A program made the position numbers and the translations under genes. A stretch of 33,179 bases of DNA from Sedimenticola sp. (GTDB lineage: Bacteria > Pseudomonadota > Gammaproteobacteria > Chromatiales > Chromatiaceae): contig JAPHUE010000160.1 of the NCBI GenBank assembly GCA_026196795.1, positions 1 through 33,179 on the forward strand, given 5' to 3'. Each line of letters opens with the position of its first letter. Position 1 is the stretch's first letter. Under the pieces are notes generated by a model. It was not told where the DNA came from and did not search any database. It was given only the letters and a program-made list of their open reading frames with translations. Shown one piece after another: positions 30,974 through 33,179 of this stretch.

Positions 30974-31699
30974 CTAGCGGAAGGTTTCCTGGCTTATGTT
31001 CTTTCCGTTGACCCGAATATAAGATCCATACGTCTCATGCCAATCTTCCAGTACATAACGTTTCGCTTCTTTCCCGTCCAACAGAAACTGATGCAATGCG
31101 GGCCGATGCGTGTGGCCATGGATTAGCTGCTGTACGCCGTTTTCCTGCATATAGTCTGCTACGGTGAGTTGATTGACATCCATTATGTCTGCCGATTTAA
31201 GAGAGACAACTTCACCACTGCGTTTACGGTATTCGGCGGCCAGCTGCAGCCGTTCCGCAATCGATCTCGAGAGGAAATCGGCTATAAAGTCTTTACTGCG
31301 TAACAGCTTTCGGGCCTGTAGGTATTCCTTGTCATCACTGCAGAGCAAATCACCGTGCATTAGCAGGGTTGGTGTGCCGTTCAGATCAACTACCGATGGA
31401 TCAGGGATCAGGGTACAGCCAGTTGCATTGGCAAAGACCTCGCCGAGCAGAAAATCCCGGTTTCCATGCATTATCGATAACACACATCCCTGTTTGGAAA
31501 GGTGGTGCAGTCCTTCAATAATCTCGGGTACGGGGGGGGTGATGTCATCATCTCCGATCCAGGCGTCAAATAAGTCACCGAGAATATAGAGATAGCCTGC
31601 ATTTTGAGCCTGTTCCTTTAAGAAGCGGAGAAACAGGTCAATGGTGGCTGGTCGACCGCGAGACAGATGCAGGTCGGAGATGATGAGTATATCTTTCAT
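30974..31699 (-). CDS. lpxH: UDP-2,3-diacylglucosamine diphosphatase LpxH
   Basis: LpxH hydrolyses UDP-2,3-diacylglucosamine to lipid X in lipid A synthesis. The protein is about 241 residues from the ATG at 31699 (an in-frame GTG at 31702 adds one residue). The full set of calcineurin-like metal motifs is present: ISDLHLSRGRP, GDLFDAWIGDDD, HGNRDFLLGE, MHGDLL and IHGHTHRPALHQF. LpxH-type enzymes are typical of Gammaproteobacteria and Betaproteobacteria. It follows ppiB on the same strand by 11 bases, without a good own ribosome site, so it is probably coupled. The lpxH-ppiB neighbourhood next to divergent cysS matches E. coli and relatives. Confidence 0.97.
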   Translation of the reverse strand: MKDILIISDLHLSRGRPATIDLFLRFLKEQAQNAGYLYILGDLFDAWIGDDDITPPVPEIIEGLHHLSKQGCVLSIMHGNRDFLLGEVFANATGCTLIPDPSVVDLNGTPTLLMHGDLLCSDDKEYLQARKLLRSKDFIADFLSRSIAERLQLAAEYRKRSGEVVSLKSADIMDVNQLTVADYMQENGVQQLIHGHTHRPALHQFLLDGKEAKRYVLEDWHETYGSYIRVNGKNISQETFR

Positions 31700-31710
31700 C
31701 ACTAACGCAG

Positions 31711-32199
31711 TTATTCGTTGATGATGGCCTCTTCAAGTATCAGATCTTCAGCAGGAACATCCTGATGACCTGCGCGCATGGTGGTATCAACATTCTTCAT
31801 CTTGTTGATGATATCCATTCCTTCCGTCACTTTGCCAAATACACAATAACCCCATCCGTCCTGACCGGGATAATCAAGGAACTTGTTGTCAGCCACATTA
31901 ATGAAAAATTGGGCTGATGCGGAATGGGGATCCATCGTCCGGGCCATGGCGATTGAGCCGGTCATGTTGCTCAGGCCATTTTTTGCCTCATTCTCAATCG
32001 GCGCACGGGTGGTCTTCTCTTTCATGCCGACTTCAAATCCGCCGCCCTGAATCATGAAGTTGTTGATCACGCGATGGAAGATGGTGCCGTTATAAAAACC
32101 ATCTTTAACATACTGGATGAAGTTGGCGCTGGTGATAGGAGCCTTCTCTTCATCCAGTTCGATAACGATATCGCCGTGATTGGTCTTGAGAGTAATCAT
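31711..32199 (-). CDS. ppiB: Cytoplasmic peptidyl-prolyl isomerase PpiB (cyclophilin)
   Basis: This isomerises proline peptide bonds during folding. The 162-residue protein has no signal peptide. It has the cyclophilin core with [15 protein letters not shown] (catalytic Arg in FHRV) and [20 protein letters not shown], plus [21 protein letters not shown] lies 8 bases before the ATG. It stands in tandem with the exported paralogue ppiA upstream (17 bases) and lpxH downstream. The two cyclophilins share most core motifs, as expected for a local duplication. Confidence 0.97.
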   Translation of the reverse strand: MITLKTNHGDIVIELDEEKAPITSANFIQYVKDGFYNGTIFHRVINNFMIQGGGFEVGMKEKTTRAPIENEAKNGLSNMTGSIAMARTMDPHSASAQFFINVADNKFLDYPGQDGWGYCVFGKVTEGMDIINKMKNVDTTMRAGHQDVPAEDLILEEAIINE

Positions 32200-32216
32200 G
32201 TGATGATTCCTGTTGT

Positions 32217-32789
32217 TTAGTTAGAGATTCGGGTGACGCTTTCAATAGTGACGGTTTTGGCGGGTACATTTTGCATACCCATGCTGTTAGTCGTTGCCAC
32301 ATCGGCTATTTTGTCGACGATGTCTAGGCCTTTCGTAACGCGTCCGAATACAGCATATCCCCAGCCATCAAAACTGGGGTGATCCAGATTGTCATTATCT
32401 TTGTGGTTAATAAAAAACTGTGAAGTGGCTGAATGGGGTTGGTTGGTACGGGCCATCGCGATAGAGCCGCGTTTGTTTGAGAGGCCATTTTTTGCCTCAT
32501 TTTTAACAGGTGCATGACCTCGTTTCTGATCAAGGTCGGCTGTGAACCCGCCACCCTGGATCATGAAGCCATTGATGACGCGGTGGAAGACCGTACCGCT
32601 ATAGAAGCCTTCATCAACATAGCGAAGAAAATTGGCGACGGTTGCAGGGGCCTTGCCACCATCCAGTTCAAGTTCAATTTCACCCAGCGAGGTCTTCATC
32701 AGAACGCGGGTCATCTCGGCATGGGCCTGACCGGTAAGGCCAAAAGTCAATAGAATCGGTAACAGATAGGAAAAAAGCCGTTTAATCAT
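32217..32789 (-). CDS. ppiA: Periplasmic peptidyl-prolyl isomerase PpiA (cyclophilin)
   Basis: The 190-residue cyclophilin has a signal peptide (about 1-24, [20 protein letters not shown] then QAHA). The core has [35 protein letters not shown] and [17 protein letters not shown]. It acts on folding of exported proteins. It heads the minus-strand unit ppiA-ppiB-lpxH, divergent from cysS (226 bases apart). Confidence 0.95.
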   Translation of the reverse strand: MIKRLFSYLLPILLTFGLTGQAHAEMTRVLMKTSLGEIELELDGGKAPATVANFLRYVDEGFYSGTVFHRVINGFMIQGGGFTADLDQKRGHAPVKNEAKNGLSNKRGSIAMARTNQPHSATSQFFINHKDNDNLDHPSFDGWGYAVFGRVTKGLDIVDKIADVATTNSMGMQNVPAKTVTIESVTRISN

Positions 32790-33015
32790 TCTCGATGCTC
32801 ACTAAATTGGGAGAATTGGACGCAATCAATCAAAGGAGATTGCCTAAACAGATTATCATAAAGGTTAGTGGCGTTAGAAAAAACCCTGAATTACCGCTAT
32901 CACTTTTTTGGTTGCCCGCTTTCGTTTACTATGCGCGGGATAGTGCGCTTGGAGAGGCAGCGTTTTGGCAATTCTGTGAACGCTGTTTCCCTATAAATGA
33001 TCTGCTGGAGCCGAT

Positions 33016-33179
33016 ATGTTGAAGATCTACAATGATCTGACCAACCAGAAACAGGAATTCGTTCCGATTGAGCCTGAAAAGGTTCGCATGTATGTCTGTG
33101 GTATGACGGTCTATGATCTCTGTCACTTGGGACATGCCCGGGTAATGGTGGTGTTTGATGTGGTCTATCGCTATCTCAA
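33016..33179 (+). CDS. cysS: Cysteinyl-tRNA synthetase CysS, 5' part
   Basis: CysS charges tRNA-Cys. Only the first 54 residues are in the window; the gene continues past the right edge. The start ATG at 33016 has GGAG 5 bases upstream. The family N-terminus is clear: [20 protein letters not shown] and then [20 protein letters not shown], which holds the zinc-ligand Cys and the class I HIGH-type motif (HLGH). Divergent from ppiA, as in E. coli. Confidence 0.95.
   Translation, partial: MLKIYNDLTNQKQEFVPIEPEKVRMYVCGMTVYDLCHLGHARVMVVFDVVYRYL

Noticed and set aside
32795-33022. A 75-codon frame on the plus strand before cysS
   Set aside because: It overlaps the cysS start and ribosome site, has no good ribosome site and no recognisable protein features; it is treated as the ppiA/cysS intergenic region.
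1-33179. CRISPR arrays, tRNA/rRNA genes, transposases, integrases or attachment sites
   Set aside because: No regularly spaced repeats, no tRNA cloverleaf-like stretches and no mobile-element proteins were recognised by eye; a covariance-model tRNA scan would settle the RNA question.

Overview
The window is ordinary-looking chromosomal DNA of a motile, polarly organised gammaproteobacterium. No rRNA, tRNA, CRISPR array, insertion sequence or prophage was recognised. Gene orders such as ypjD|ffh-rpsP-rimM-trmD-rplS, flgIJKL-fliC-flaG-fliDST and cysS|ppiB-lpxH are typical of Gammaproteobacteria. A FimV/HubP-type polar protein, a CxxCH haem protein and an LCIB-type carbonic-anhydrase-like protein would fit a Chromatiales-like or sulfur-oxidiser lineage, but that placement is inference.

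Region 1 (1-9665, + strand) is the late flagellar cluster. It runs from the end of flgI (P-ring) through flgJ (rod cap and muramidase), flgK and flgL (hook-filament junction), fliC (flagellin), flaG, fliD (filament cap) and fliS (flagellin chaperone) to a FliT-like chaperone. A sigma-28-type promoter lies upstream of fliC. It is followed by a structured leader with GGA motifs around the ribosome binding site. A fliW gene lies about 25 kb away (30028-30471), so flagellin control by CsrA/FliW is plausible.

Region 2 (9701-17349) is housekeeping. ypjD (-) is divergent from ffh, which is followed by rpsP-rimM-trmD-rplS, ending in a strong bidirectional terminator. A minus-strand protein with residues like the LCIB/theta carbonic anhydrases comes next, then sbcB (exonuclease I) and a small conserved protein.

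Region 3 (17483-23362) holds envelope and ion functions. It has an ankyrin lipoprotein, a small two-segment membrane protein, a six-segment K+ channel with a cytoplasmic RCK/TrkA domain immediately followed by a free-standing RCK protein with a degraded nucleotide motif, a small Ser-rich protein with weak FlgM-like features, and a PiT-family phosphate transporter.

Region 4 (23385-27665) is mostly poorly known genes. These are a repeat-bearing soluble protein, a DUF3365/Tll0287-like c-type haem protein, a small exported protein, a periplasmic thioredoxin-fold protein translationally coupled to an unknown helical protein, and two membrane proteins.

Region 5 (27833-33179) holds a FimV/HubP-like protein, fliW, dodecin, lpxH-ppiB-ppiA on the minus strand, and the 5' end of cysS. 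No clearly new multi-gene system was seen. The best leads are the flagellin leader plus FliW, the LCIB-like protein, and the channel/degenerate-RCK pair.
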